The notes under the pieces were generated by a model, which worked only from the letters and a program-made list of their open reading frames with translations, made no database searches and was not told where the DNA came from. From the NCBI GenBank assembly GCA_910579325.1, contig CAJTTU010000158.1:1-5119 (forward strand): a stretch of DNA of 5,119 nt, read 5' to 3'. Every line of letters begins with the position of its first letter. Positions within the stretch are counted from its first letter, which is position 1. Below, one piece after another: positions 1 to 5,119 of the stretch. The DNA comes from an uncultured Lachnospiraceae bacterium (GTDB taxonomy: Bacteria; Bacillota; Clostridia; Lachnospirales; Lachnospiraceae). The translations under genes and the position numbers were made by a program.

Positions 1-92
1 CCAGCCGCATATGTTGTATTTTAGCAGATGCCCCATTTCCGCTAAAATACTGCGTTTGCCGAAAATGTTTACATCTACAGTTCACAACATAT
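1..92. mobile_element. Possible end of an inserted mobile element in atpF
   Basis: Sequence to the left of about position 92 no longer reads as atpF. It is instead rich in inverted repeats: a 10-bp perfect hairpin at 16-25/41-50, and a 9-bp arm at 9-17 matching 84-92 that crosses the last codons of the truncated gene. A subunit b gene that ends abruptly at such a sequence is what an insertion sequence end would look like. No transposase gene is visible; a minus-strand frame beginning with ATG inside the hairpin loop stays open for only about 12 codons to the window edge. The family cannot be assigned. IS21-like ends or the subterminal hairpins of IS200/IS605 elements are possible. A rearrangement breakpoint without any insertion sequence is the alternative. 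Confidence 0.3.
9..92. repeat. Split imperfect palindrome
   Basis: The arm at 9-25 (ATATGTTGTATTTTAGC) is complementary to two separate pieces on its right: GCTAAAATAC at 41-50 and ACAACATAT at 84-92. The two pieces share the bases AC at their junction, so the match would be a continuous 17-bp palindrome if about 33-35 bases (51-83) were removed. The inner 10-bp stem has a 15-base loop and could form a hairpin in DNA or RNA. The right arm overlaps the last in-frame codons of the broken atpF, which ties the structure to the break. Confidence 0.65.
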
Positions 93-353
93 CACATCGC
101 CGTCCTCCCTGGCCTTTGTAAGGATCCGGTCCGACTCCGCCTGGGCGGTATGGATGGATGTCTCATACTGCTTTTTCAGCTCCATCGCTTTCTTTTCCTT
201 CTCACTGGCAGAAGCGAACTGCTCCTCCAGCAGCGCTTTGCGCTGATCCAGCACCCGGATTACAGGTCCGAATAAAAACTTTTTCAATAACAAATAAAGC
301 ACTATCAGATCCACCACGATAAAAAGAATATTAAAAAAATCAATCGTAAGCAC
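75..353 (-). pseudogene. atpF: F-type ATP synthase subunit b, C-terminally truncated
   Basis: Subunit b is the peripheral stalk of F1Fo ATP synthase; it anchors in the membrane and holds the F1 head against rotation through subunit delta. The 92 residues visible fit the N-terminal half: one hydrophobic membrane segment at about residues 5-23, then the FLFGPVIRVLDQRKALLEEQ region and a charged coiled coil rich in Glu, Lys and Ala. The family is usually about 160-170 residues, so the dimerisation and delta-binding half is missing. Family-like sequence ends near Asp86; the last residues VICCEL are encoded by the inverted-repeat sequence, and the stop is TAG. The start is GTG at 353, with AGGCGG at 363-368 nine bases upstream; no in-frame ATG competes. 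It lies 42 bases after atpE. The stalk made from this copy should not work. Confidence 0.85.
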
Positions 354-362
354 TTTATTTCA

Positions 363-368
363 CCGCCT
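363..368 (-). promoter_or_regulatory. Ribosome binding site setting the GTG start of atpF
   Basis: AGGCGG on the minus strand lies nine bases before the GTG at 353. It supports use of this non-ATG start. Confidence 0.6.
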
Positions 369-395
369 TTCGTATTCCAGTTTCGCAGACGCCTG

Positions 396-620
396 TTATC
401 CCAGAAACAGGATAATGCACAGCGCGATTACAAACCCGTACACTGCCGTCGCTTCTGCCAGGGCGCAGCCCAGAAGCAGGGAGGTTCTGATTTTGCCCTC
501 TGCCTCCGGCTGCCTGGCGATGGCGTCCACCGCCCTGCCCGTGGCGATGCCAATGCCCACGCCCGCTCCGACGCCTGTGAATACAGCGATACCCGCTCCG
601 ATCGCAATCATTGTAGCCAT
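396..620 (-). CDS. atpE: F-type ATP synthase subunit c (proteolipid)
   Basis: This is the small membrane hairpin protein whose oligomer forms the ion-driven rotor ring of Fo. The product is 74 residues, normal for the family. Helix 1 (about 3-30) is Gly-rich (GVGAGVGIGIATGRA), the polar loop carries the family hallmark ARQPEAEGK at 35-43, and helix 2 (about 46-73) holds the ion-binding carboxylate Glu56 in LAEATAVYG. Compared with Na+-binding rings such as that of Ilyobacter tartaricus, the helix-1 Gln is Ile23 and the Ser after the Glu is Ala57, so proton coupling is expected. The start is ATG at 620; a longer frame of 18 more codons runs upstream into the atpB intergenic region but AGGAGG sits eight bases before 620. 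It lies 28 bases after atpB, in the same operon. Confidence 0.97.
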   Translation of the reverse strand: MATMIAIGAGIAVFTGVGAGVGIGIATGRAVDAIARQPEAEGKIRTSLLLGCALAEATAVYGFVIALCIILFLG

Positions 621-628
621 AATATAAT

Positions 629-634
629 CCTCCT
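629..634 (-). promoter_or_regulatory. Strong ribosome binding site of atpE
   Basis: AGGAGG on the minus strand, eight bases before ATG at 620. It fixes the subunit c start and rules out the 18-codon N-terminal extension of the open frame, which would run into the atpB stop region. The strong site fits the high copy number needed for subunit c. Confidence 0.8.
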
Positions 635-648
635 GTATGATCTTTAAA

Positions 649-1344
649 TTATTCCTCGTCCTCGACAGCCTCATTGATAAACAAAGCCGTCAGAAAAACA
701 AACACATAGGCCTGAATCAGCCCGTCAAATATATCAAAATAAAAACTGAAAGGCAGCGGCACGATCACGGGAACAATCAGCTTGATCAGCTCCATAATCA
801 CAAAACCACCCAGCACATTTCCGAACAGCCGCATACACAGCGACAGAGGCCGTATAAACAGCTCCAGAATATTGATTGGCGTTACGATGGCCACCGGTTT
901 GGCAAAACTTTTCAGCCAGCCTCCCACCTTTTTTTCATGAATACCGGCATATTCCACCAGTACGATACTCATCAGCGCCAGCGCCCCGGTCACATTCAGA
1001 TCTTTGGTGGGCGGTTTAAAACCGAAGAGACCGATCACATTGGCCATGCCGATATAGATCAGCACGGTGCAGAGATAAGGGATGTACCGCCGCCCTTTTT
1101 TTCCCACCAGGCCGTCGAAAAAGTCGTACAGAAAACTGATTCCCGCTTCCAGCGCCAGCTGCGTTCTTCCGGGGGATTCCACTTTCAGATTCCGGACCAG
1201 ACATACCGAGACCAGCACCAGAGCCGCCATAATAATCCAGGTAACCACTACCGATTCCAGAACCCTGACGCCGCCGAAAGCCGGTATGGTGAATACAGTC
1301 TCGCAGTTCAGCTCCTCCAGAAGCTTTTCCGCTAACTCCTTCAT
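649..1344 (-). CDS. atpB: F-type ATP synthase subunit a
   Basis: Subunit a is the Fo stator protein that forms the two half-channels for ions next to the c-ring. The product is 231 residues, within the usual 220-270 range. A membrane segment lies at about 31-50. Others follow near 89-108, 119-133 and 152-166, with a C-terminal pair at about 174-196 and 208-225. Family signatures are PPTKDLNVTGALAL (111-124), the essential arginine Arg172 in SLCMRLFGNVLGG, and GLIQAYVFVFLTALF with Gln211 near the C-terminus. The start is ATG at 1344 with a moderate GGAAGC about ten bases upstream. It is the first gene of the operon here: no atpI lies between it and the promoter candidate about 90 bases upstream. 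The sequence appears intact. Confidence 0.97.
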   Translation of the reverse strand: MKELAEKLLEELNCETVFTIPAFGGVRVLESVVVTWIIMAALVLVSVCLVRNLKVESPGRTQLALEAGISFLYDFFDGLVGKKGRRYIPYLCTVLIYIGMANVIGLFGFKPPTKDLNVTGALALMSIVLVEYAGIHEKKVGGWLKSFAKPVAIVTPINILELFIRPLSLCMRLFGNVLGGFVIMELIKLIVPVIVPLPFSFYFDIFDGLIQAYVFVFLTALFINEAVEDEE

Positions 1345-1434
1345 CTTTTGATTCGCTTCCTTTCCATAATAAATATAGGGCAGATTTTTTACTTCATCGG
1401 AGATACTTTCCCATAAAAAGCTTGCCTAAAGGGT

Positions 1435-1463
1435 ATCTTAATTTCATTTGATTTACTTGTCAA
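1435..1463 (-). promoter_or_regulatory. Sigma-A-type promoter candidate for the atp operon
   Basis: On the minus strand, TTGACA (1458-1463, six of six consensus) is followed after exactly 17 bases by TAAGAT (1435-1440, four of six). It points at atpB and would give a leader of about 84 bases. The AT-rich stretch directly upstream could act as an UP element. No start site mapping is available, so this rests on the match alone. Confidence 0.65.
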
Positions 1464-1640
1464 TGAAAAGAGCGCTTTCACTTCCCACAAATATCATTTG
1501 TTATTTTTATGTAATAGTTCCAGTTTTATTTACAGTACCTTTATATTTTTTACCAAATGATTTACTTTTTATTTATTTAATTATTCAATTTGAAGTTTTG
1601 CAGATAATATTATCCAAATTTTTATGCGTAATATAGTTAA
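1464..1640. other. Very AT-rich non-coding stretch
   Basis: This stretch is dominated by A/T runs, in contrast to the balanced composition of the genes on either side. A plus-strand open frame across it (1448-1636) has a TTG start, no ribosome binding site, and a hydrophobic composition that T-rich DNA gives by chance, so no gene is called. It may be the upstream regulatory region of the atp promoter, or filler left by a rearrangement between atpB and the coding relic. Confidence 0.5.
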
Positions 1641-2009
1641 AAATGCCATACGAATTATCCAATTTCAGTAAAATATCGAGTTCTTTCTCCATATCCGGCA
1701 ATTCCGCAGCCATTCGACGGAAACGATCTGCCGCCGGACAGGGTATATCGTTTTCTGAAAAGCCGCCGCTATGACAGATTTGCCGGCGAGCAATTATGCC
1801 GGGAGGATATAAGATAGAAAAAATAATAGATTACAGACTGACTCCCGACACTCTGGTTATGACAGCCGGAAACGGGAATCGGATTGAAGCTTAATTACCG
1901 CGTGTTACGGGAAAAGCTTCAAAAAGAACCTGCTTCCGAAGCCTTAGATGTGCTGTGGATACAGCTGGAAAAATATGAATCCCTTTTGCGGGATGCCAGC
2001 GTCCGGTAA
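1641..2009 (+). pseudogene. Unidentified broken coding sequence (relic)
   Basis: Three consecutive open stretches on the plus strand have protein-like composition. The first (1641-1814, stop TAG 1815) ends in LPPDRVYRFLKSRRYDRFAG and EQLCREDIR. The second, in another frame from about 1811 to the TAA at 1892, reads IEKIIDYRLTPDTLVMTAG. The third returns to the first frame (1863-2006, stop TAA 2007) and includes NYRVLREKLQKEPASEALDV and WIQLEKYESLLRDASVR. No ATG start with a ribosome binding site opens the first stretch. Joined, they give a charged, helical, soluble-looking C-terminal region of roughly 120 residues. This suggests an old gene with two opposite one-base shifts and its 5' end lost. 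Alternatively GGGAGG at 1800-1805 once served a separate small gene whose start is now ATA (1814). I do not recognise the family. Confidence 0.35.
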
Positions 2010-2062
2010 AAAATAAAGAGCATAATCAATATTGCCGTATATCAAATATTCATAAAAAAGAT

Positions 2063-2095
2063 ATAAGCCGGCCCTTTGTTATTGGGCTGGCTTAT
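2063..2095 (-). terminator. Intrinsic terminator after the ABC cluster, possibly bidirectional
   Basis: Arms ATAAGCCGGCCC (2063-2074) and GGGCTGGCTTAT (2084-2095) form a 12-bp stem with a 9-base loop. The odd pair 2070/2088 is G-U in a plus-strand transcript and C-A in a minus-strand one. On the minus strand it starts eight bases after the second permease stop and is followed by ATATCTTTTTTATG, a good U-tract. On the plus strand the tail is the weaker TTATTTA, so it may also end transcripts coming from the relic at 1641-2009. Confidence 0.75.
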
Positions 2096-2102
2096 TTACC
2101 TC

Positions 2103-2931
2103 TCATGCCTCCAGCAGCTCCATCCCTCCCTGCTTCCTAGCCGCTCCCACGCACAAAACAACACCCGCCAGGAAAATCACCGCCGCTGCCGCCGCCAGGC
2201 CTGTGCTGGCCAGAAGCCCCAGCAGCACCAGCACCGCGCACCAGGTCCCGTACGTCCAGTTTGGCCAGCAAAACGCGGCATACAGAAAAGAATACATCCT
2301 GCACCGAAAAAACACCCCGCTCCCCCGGGAAAGAAACAGGCCGCCACGCTTCGTCCGCCCCGTAAAAGGTTTCCTGCCCATGGAAATATTCCCGGCCTGG
2401 TTCTCCATCCTCTCCCGGCAGATAATCAGGCTCTGTCTCTTCCGCCGCAGCGGCGTCATACCGTTCCAGAATACTTTTGGCCCCATGGATTCGTCCCTCT
2501 ATATTCCCCGTCTCCTCGCTGGTCAGATAAGCGCTCAGCCGCATGGCATCCGCATACATGGCGTTCAGGTCAGCCGCCTGCCCTCCTGCCACATTCTCCA
2601 CGGCATTCTGATAAAATCCGGTATATTCCTCAAAGGTGGTCAATCCGTATTGTTTCGTGTAAGCAAATTCCGCCACATACGCATCCGCCTCGGCATACAG
2701 CTTTGGAAGCATTTGCGTAAGCCGCTTCTTTACCTCGTCGGTCATTCTGGTCCCGCTTTCCCGCACCAAATCAGCCGCCACCATAAACTCACCGGCATTC
2801 TGGGGGCCGTTCGGAAAATAGCGGATATGAAATTTCAGAAACATCGTATAGTACACAAATCCCAGCAAAACCAGTACCGCCAGCATACCCGGCCGCCAGA
2901 TTTTTTCATTTCTTCTATTAACATTTGGCAA
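2103..2931 (-). pseudogene. ABC-2-type permease, frameshifted and internally shortened
   Basis: This is the second permease subunit of the neighbouring ABC transporter; its substrate is unknown. The N-terminal frame (2931 down to about 2307, 208 residues) has one membrane segment at about 16-34, then a long soluble domain (35-205) predicted outside the cell. The frame then becomes meaningless Gly/Ala-rich sequence. The other frame continues sensibly from about 2306: CRMYSFLYAAFCWPNWTYG, a long hydrophobic stretch, and a short tail ending RKQGGMELLEA with stop TGA at 2103. The switch fits one extra T in the T6 run at 2307-2312. The joined product of about 275 residues has only two or three membrane segments, whereas this transporter type usually has about six, so a central block also seems deleted. 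The start is TTG at 2931 with GGAGG at 2936-2940, unusually close at about four bases. Confidence 0.7.
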
Positions 2932-3120
2932 GTATCCTCCTCATGTAATCAAATATTTCGGATAGAAAATTCAATGTTTTCAAGCCATCCAAAATCTGAC
3001 TTTTGACACTCTAATCTCAATAATTAAACGCACTTACAGCCAATAAGAAGTTTCTCTTTTCAATACTTTGCTGAATCGCTGAAAACAAACAGTATCCGTT
3101 TTTTTCATGTCTTTTCAGGC

Positions 3121-4098
3121 TCAATTAATATCTTCCTTCATCATATGATGAAAGCTGACTGCCAGCAATATTAGACACAGCACAATACACAACGCCGCCG
3201 TGGCGCATTCCTGCCAGGGAACCGCCCCGCTGATCAGCATATCGGTAAACCATTGGTTCTGCGACCACCACAGGCCGGCAGCGGCTTTCACATACTGGAT
3301 CTTCCTTCCTGTCCTGGTAACACAAATGGTCAGATGGGTGCGGGCGGTCCGCTCACTGCCGCTGACCGACAGCGCCATCAGCATCGCCAGCACCATGGCC
3401 TCGGTAATCAGCATACGGCACTGGGTCTGAAACAGCGCATCCGCCACCGGCTGGGTCATCCCGGCGCTGCTGATATCCAGAGAGTCATTTCGCTCTGCCA
3501 GCAGGTCTACGGCCTCCTGCTGCTTCTCATACTTCCGTTCCATCATCCGCGCCGGCCAGCCTGTGATATAAAACTGCCGCAGCAGCCCGTCGGCCAGCTT
3601 CATACAGCTGTAATCCGCGAAGATATCCTCCCGGTCCGCTGTTTCCCGCAGAAACCGTTCTCTGTAAAGAGGCTCCTGTTCCCCTTTCGCCTGGACTGCA
3701 ATCTGTCCATCCTGGTCTTGTCTGTCCTGATCCTGCCCTTCTTTGCGCTGCTCATTCTGTTCTTCCCCGTCCTGTTTTTCCCATGGCAGCGTTTCATCCT
3801 TTGCGTCCATATTCCGCATATTTTTCCCTGCCCCATCCATCGCTTCCGTAAATTCCCGACCCATCCGCCGCCCGGTTTCCTTCGTCATCCGAGCCACATA
3901 AATGGCATAATCTCCGCCCGGCTCAAGATACCGATCCTCCGCAGCCAGAAAAATCTGAAAAACGATACAGAGCAGCAAAAACACCAAAATCATGGGCTGA
4001 GACCAAAGCTTTTTCATTTCCCAGCAGAGTAAGTCCCAATTTGCCGCGCCCCTTATAACGAAACCATCCTTTCGGATATCAGCCGCTTTATCATCCAT
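3121..4098 (-). CDS. ABC-2-type permease, probably internally deleted
   Basis: This is the membrane subunit paired with the ATPase encoded just upstream; substrate unknown. Numbered from ATG at 4098 the product is 325 residues. Membrane segments lie at about 36-53, 228-246 and 297-319, with a large outside domain at 54-227. After TRTGRKIQYVKAAAGL, which normally precedes further helices, the sequence passes directly to WWSQNQWFTD, which resembles the outer loop before the last helix. I infer an in-frame deletion near 3268-3276 that removed the central helices; the product is unlikely to transport. The start at 4098 is preferred because GAGGG lies seven bases upstream; ATG at 4146 in the same frame has only AAGG four bases away. 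The outside domain holds an Asp/Gln-rich insert. It lies 85 bases after the ATPase gene and about 190 bases before the second permease. Confidence 0.65.
   Translation of the reverse strand: MDDKAADIRKDGFVIRGAANWDLLCWEMKKLWSQPMILVFLLLCIVFQIFLAAEDRYLEPGGDYAIYVARMTKETGRRMGREFTEAMDGAGKNMRNMDAKDETLPWEKQDGEEQNEQRKEGQDQDRQDQDGQIAVQAKGEQEPLYRERFLRETADREDIFADYSCMKLADGLLRQFYITGWPARMMERKYEKQQEAVDLLAERNDSLDISSAGMTQPVADALFQTQCRMLITEAMVLAMLMALSVSGSERTARTHLTICVTRTGRKIQYVKAAAGLWWSQNQWFTDMLISGAVPWQECATAALCIVLCLILLAVSFHHMMKEDIN
3703..3738 (-). repeat. Asp/Gln-rich low-complexity repeat inside the permease
   Basis: The codons for GQDQDRQDQDGQ form short near-tandem CAG/GAC/GAT units. They lie within a longer stretch (about 3673-3774) rich in Gln, Glu, Asp and Lys. 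It falls in the extracytoplasmic domain and looks like a slippage-prone, weakly constrained linker. Confidence 0.55.
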
Positions 4099-4183
4099 GC
4101 CGTTTCCCTCAAGTGAAATCCTGTTCTTATGCCTCGGCTTCATCATAATTCCTTATTCCGCCTCCCCCAGAACATTGCCAAAA

Positions 4184-5032
4184 TCACTCCCCATAAATAT
4201 ACAAAAACGCATCCTCCAGCCCCGGCTCCACCGCCACAGCCTGAACCGGCGGACAGTCTGCGACCACCCGCAGCATCGTCCCCCGTCCCCCCTGCCGCTC
4301 GCCCAGCAGAAAGGTCTCCGCTCCCAAAGGCAGCTCTGCCGGAACTTCGAATACCTTTCCTCTCAGCGCGGCACAGATATTGGCCGGGCTGTCGCAGCAG
4401 TACAGCCGGTGGTCTCTGAGCATAATCACCTGGCTGGCAATGGTTTCGATATCCGACACGATATGGGTAGAGAGAATCACGATCCTGTCTTTAGCCAGAC
4501 TGTGAATCAGGCTGCGGAACCGCACCCGCTCCTTCGGGTCAAGCCCTGCCGTGGGCTCATCCAGGATCAGCAGCTTCGGATCGTTCAGCATGGCCTGGGC
4601 GATCCCCACCCGCTGAATCATACCGCCGGAAAACTGCCGCATTTTTTTTATTCCTCACCCCGGACAGCGCCACCAGTTACAGCAGTTCGTCGATTCTCTC
4701 TTCCGCATATTTTTTTCCATACGCTGCAGCGCCGCAATATACCTTAAAAACTGTCTGGGCGTCTGATTTTTATAGTATCCGAATTCCTGGGGCAGATAAC
4801 CCAGAAGCCCTCGGTAATCCTCGTCCATTTCCAGAATATCCCTCCCATCCCAGCGGATCGCGCCGGAGGTGGGAAACAAAAGGGTAGCCAGCATTTTCAT
4901 CAAAGTGGTTTTTCCCACGCCGTTGGGGGCCAGCAGCCCGTACACACCGTTTTCAAAAGTCAGGCTGATATCCTGAAGCGCCGTAAAGGTTCCGTATTTT
5001 TTTGTTACATGCTCAAAAATAATGAATGCCAT
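4184..5032 (-). pseudogene. ABC transporter ATPase, broken by two frameshifts and a stop
   Basis: This is the ATP-hydrolysing subunit of an ABC-2-type transporter. The N-terminal piece (5032 down to 4655, 125 residues) has the Walker A APNGVGKTT (35-43) and Q-loop LPQEFGYY (Gln82). The C-terminal piece (4642 down to 4184, 152 residues) starts with the signature FSGGM, then Walker B LLILDEPTAGLDP and switch STH (His60). Between them the sensible reading, KYAEERIDELL then LVALSGVRNK, lies in a third frame entered by a one-base loss at the A7 run (4710-4716) and left by a one-base gain at the A8 run (4642-4649). That frame also has TAA at 4677-4679, probably once a Gln codon. Restored length is about 282 residues, normal for the family, so no large deletion. 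The start ATG at 5032 has AGGA about four bases upstream. Confidence 0.85.
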
Positions 5033-5077
5033 AATTTCCTGCCTTAATTTCCCCTGGTAATTACCGATAGTTATATT

Positions 5078-5088
5078 GTATACTATAC
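5078..5088. promoter_or_regulatory. Possible operator overlapping the -10 box
   Basis: GTATACTATAC is a palindrome with five-base arms around one central base, and it covers the -10 element of the ABC promoter. A repressor bound there would block transcription. Many clusters of this type are controlled by a GntR/YtrA-family repressor encoded just upstream, which would be beyond the right edge. AT-rich promoters often contain such short symmetry by chance. Confidence 0.25.
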
Positions 5089-5110
5089 TTGTTTAAAATA
5101 AAACAGTCAA
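5082..5110 (-). promoter_or_regulatory. Sigma-A-type promoter of the ABC cluster
   Basis: On the minus strand, TTGACT (5105-5110, five of six) is separated by exactly 17 bases from TATAGT (5082-5087, five of six). It faces the ATPase gene and would give a leader of about 40 bases. It is the best-preserved promoter in the window, although the genes it serves appear broken. Confidence 0.75.
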
Positions 5111-5119
5111 TATAGATTA

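Noticed and set aside
637..1335. Long plus-strand open frame opposite atpB
   Set aside because: It is a shadow of atpB, rich in His, Gln and Arg, with no family resemblance.
1394..1414. Six-codon upstream frame (MGKYLR) in the atpB leader
   Set aside because: No ribosome binding site, and no codon pattern or stem-loop that would suggest leader-peptide control.
1449..1567. Ten-base direct repeat TGATTTACTT at 1449-1458 and 1558-1567
   Set aside because: In AT-rich DNA one such repeat is expected by chance, and nothing else links the two sites.
1448..1636. Plus-strand open frame of 62 codons with hydrophobic composition, resembling a small membrane protein
   Set aside because: It starts with TTG, has no ribosome binding site, overlaps the atp promoter and lies in T-rich DNA that yields hydrophobic codons by chance.
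2203..3006. Long plus-strand open frame opposite the second permease
   Set aside because: The protein lacks domain-like composition, and the minus-strand reading has clear membrane segments and a ribosome binding site.
3034..3108. Minus-strand mini-frame of 24 codons (MKKTDTVCFQRFSKV and onwards) between the two permeases
   Set aside because: No ribosome binding site and too short to judge. It could be the remnant of another permease N-terminus, but the evidence is insufficient.
2932..3120. Separate promoter for the second permease
   Set aside because: Several TTG-containing hexamers are present on the minus strand, but none is paired with a fair -10 box at 16-18 bases.
3253..4032. Long plus-strand open frame opposite the first permease
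   Set aside because: His/Pro/Leu-rich shadow frame with no motif. The minus strand explains the sequence.
4640..4720. Programmed frameshifting or transcriptional slippage rescuing the ATPase
   Set aside because: Entering the sensible middle frame still meets TAA at 4677-4679 before the second A-run.
4097..4747. Plus-strand open frame opposite the ATPase
   Set aside because: Shadow frame; the Walker B and signature motifs are on the minus strand.

Overview
The window looks like a low-to-mid GC Gram-positive anaerobe of the class Clostridia, plausibly Lachnospiraceae. The grounds are strong GGAGG-type ribosome binding sites, GTG/TTG starts, near-consensus sigma-A promoters, an atpB-E-F gene order, and an ABC ATPase with two large-loop ABC-2 permeases. 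This placement comes from family resemblance, not a search. All recognisable genes lie on the minus strand.

Read in the direction of transcription, the right-hand half (5119 down to about 2060) holds an ABC transporter cluster. It has a near-consensus promoter at the right edge, then an ATPase gene, a first permease gene, a second permease gene and a stem-loop terminator. The cluster appears to be decaying. The ATPase carries two opposite frameshifts at A-runs with a TAA stop between them. The first permease is open but seems to lack its central membrane helices. The second permease is frameshifted at a T-run and also short of helices. The promoter and terminator are still well preserved.

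The middle (about 1345-2060) holds no intact gene. The segment 1641-2009 reads on the plus strand like a broken, unidentified coding sequence that changes frame twice and returns to its first frame. The segment 1464-1640 is very AT-rich and lies just upstream of a second near-consensus promoter.

The left part is the start of an F-type ATP synthase operon: atpB (subunit a), atpE (subunit c) and atpF (subunit b). No atpI lies between promoter and atpB. Subunits a and c look intact; subunit c lacks two Na+-ligand residues, so H+ coupling is expected. AtpF stops after 92 codons, about half its usual length. The break lies in a hairpin-rich sequence with split inverted repeats that may be the end of a mobile element. 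The remaining atp genes would lie beyond the left edge, if they exist.

I find no convincing new biological system. The window is better described as a partly decayed locus: a disrupted ATP synthase operon beside a dying ABC exporter and an unidentified gene relic. Sequencing or assembly errors at homopolymers are the main rival explanation for some of the frameshifts, but they do not explain the apparent internal deletions, the TAA stop or the atpF truncation.
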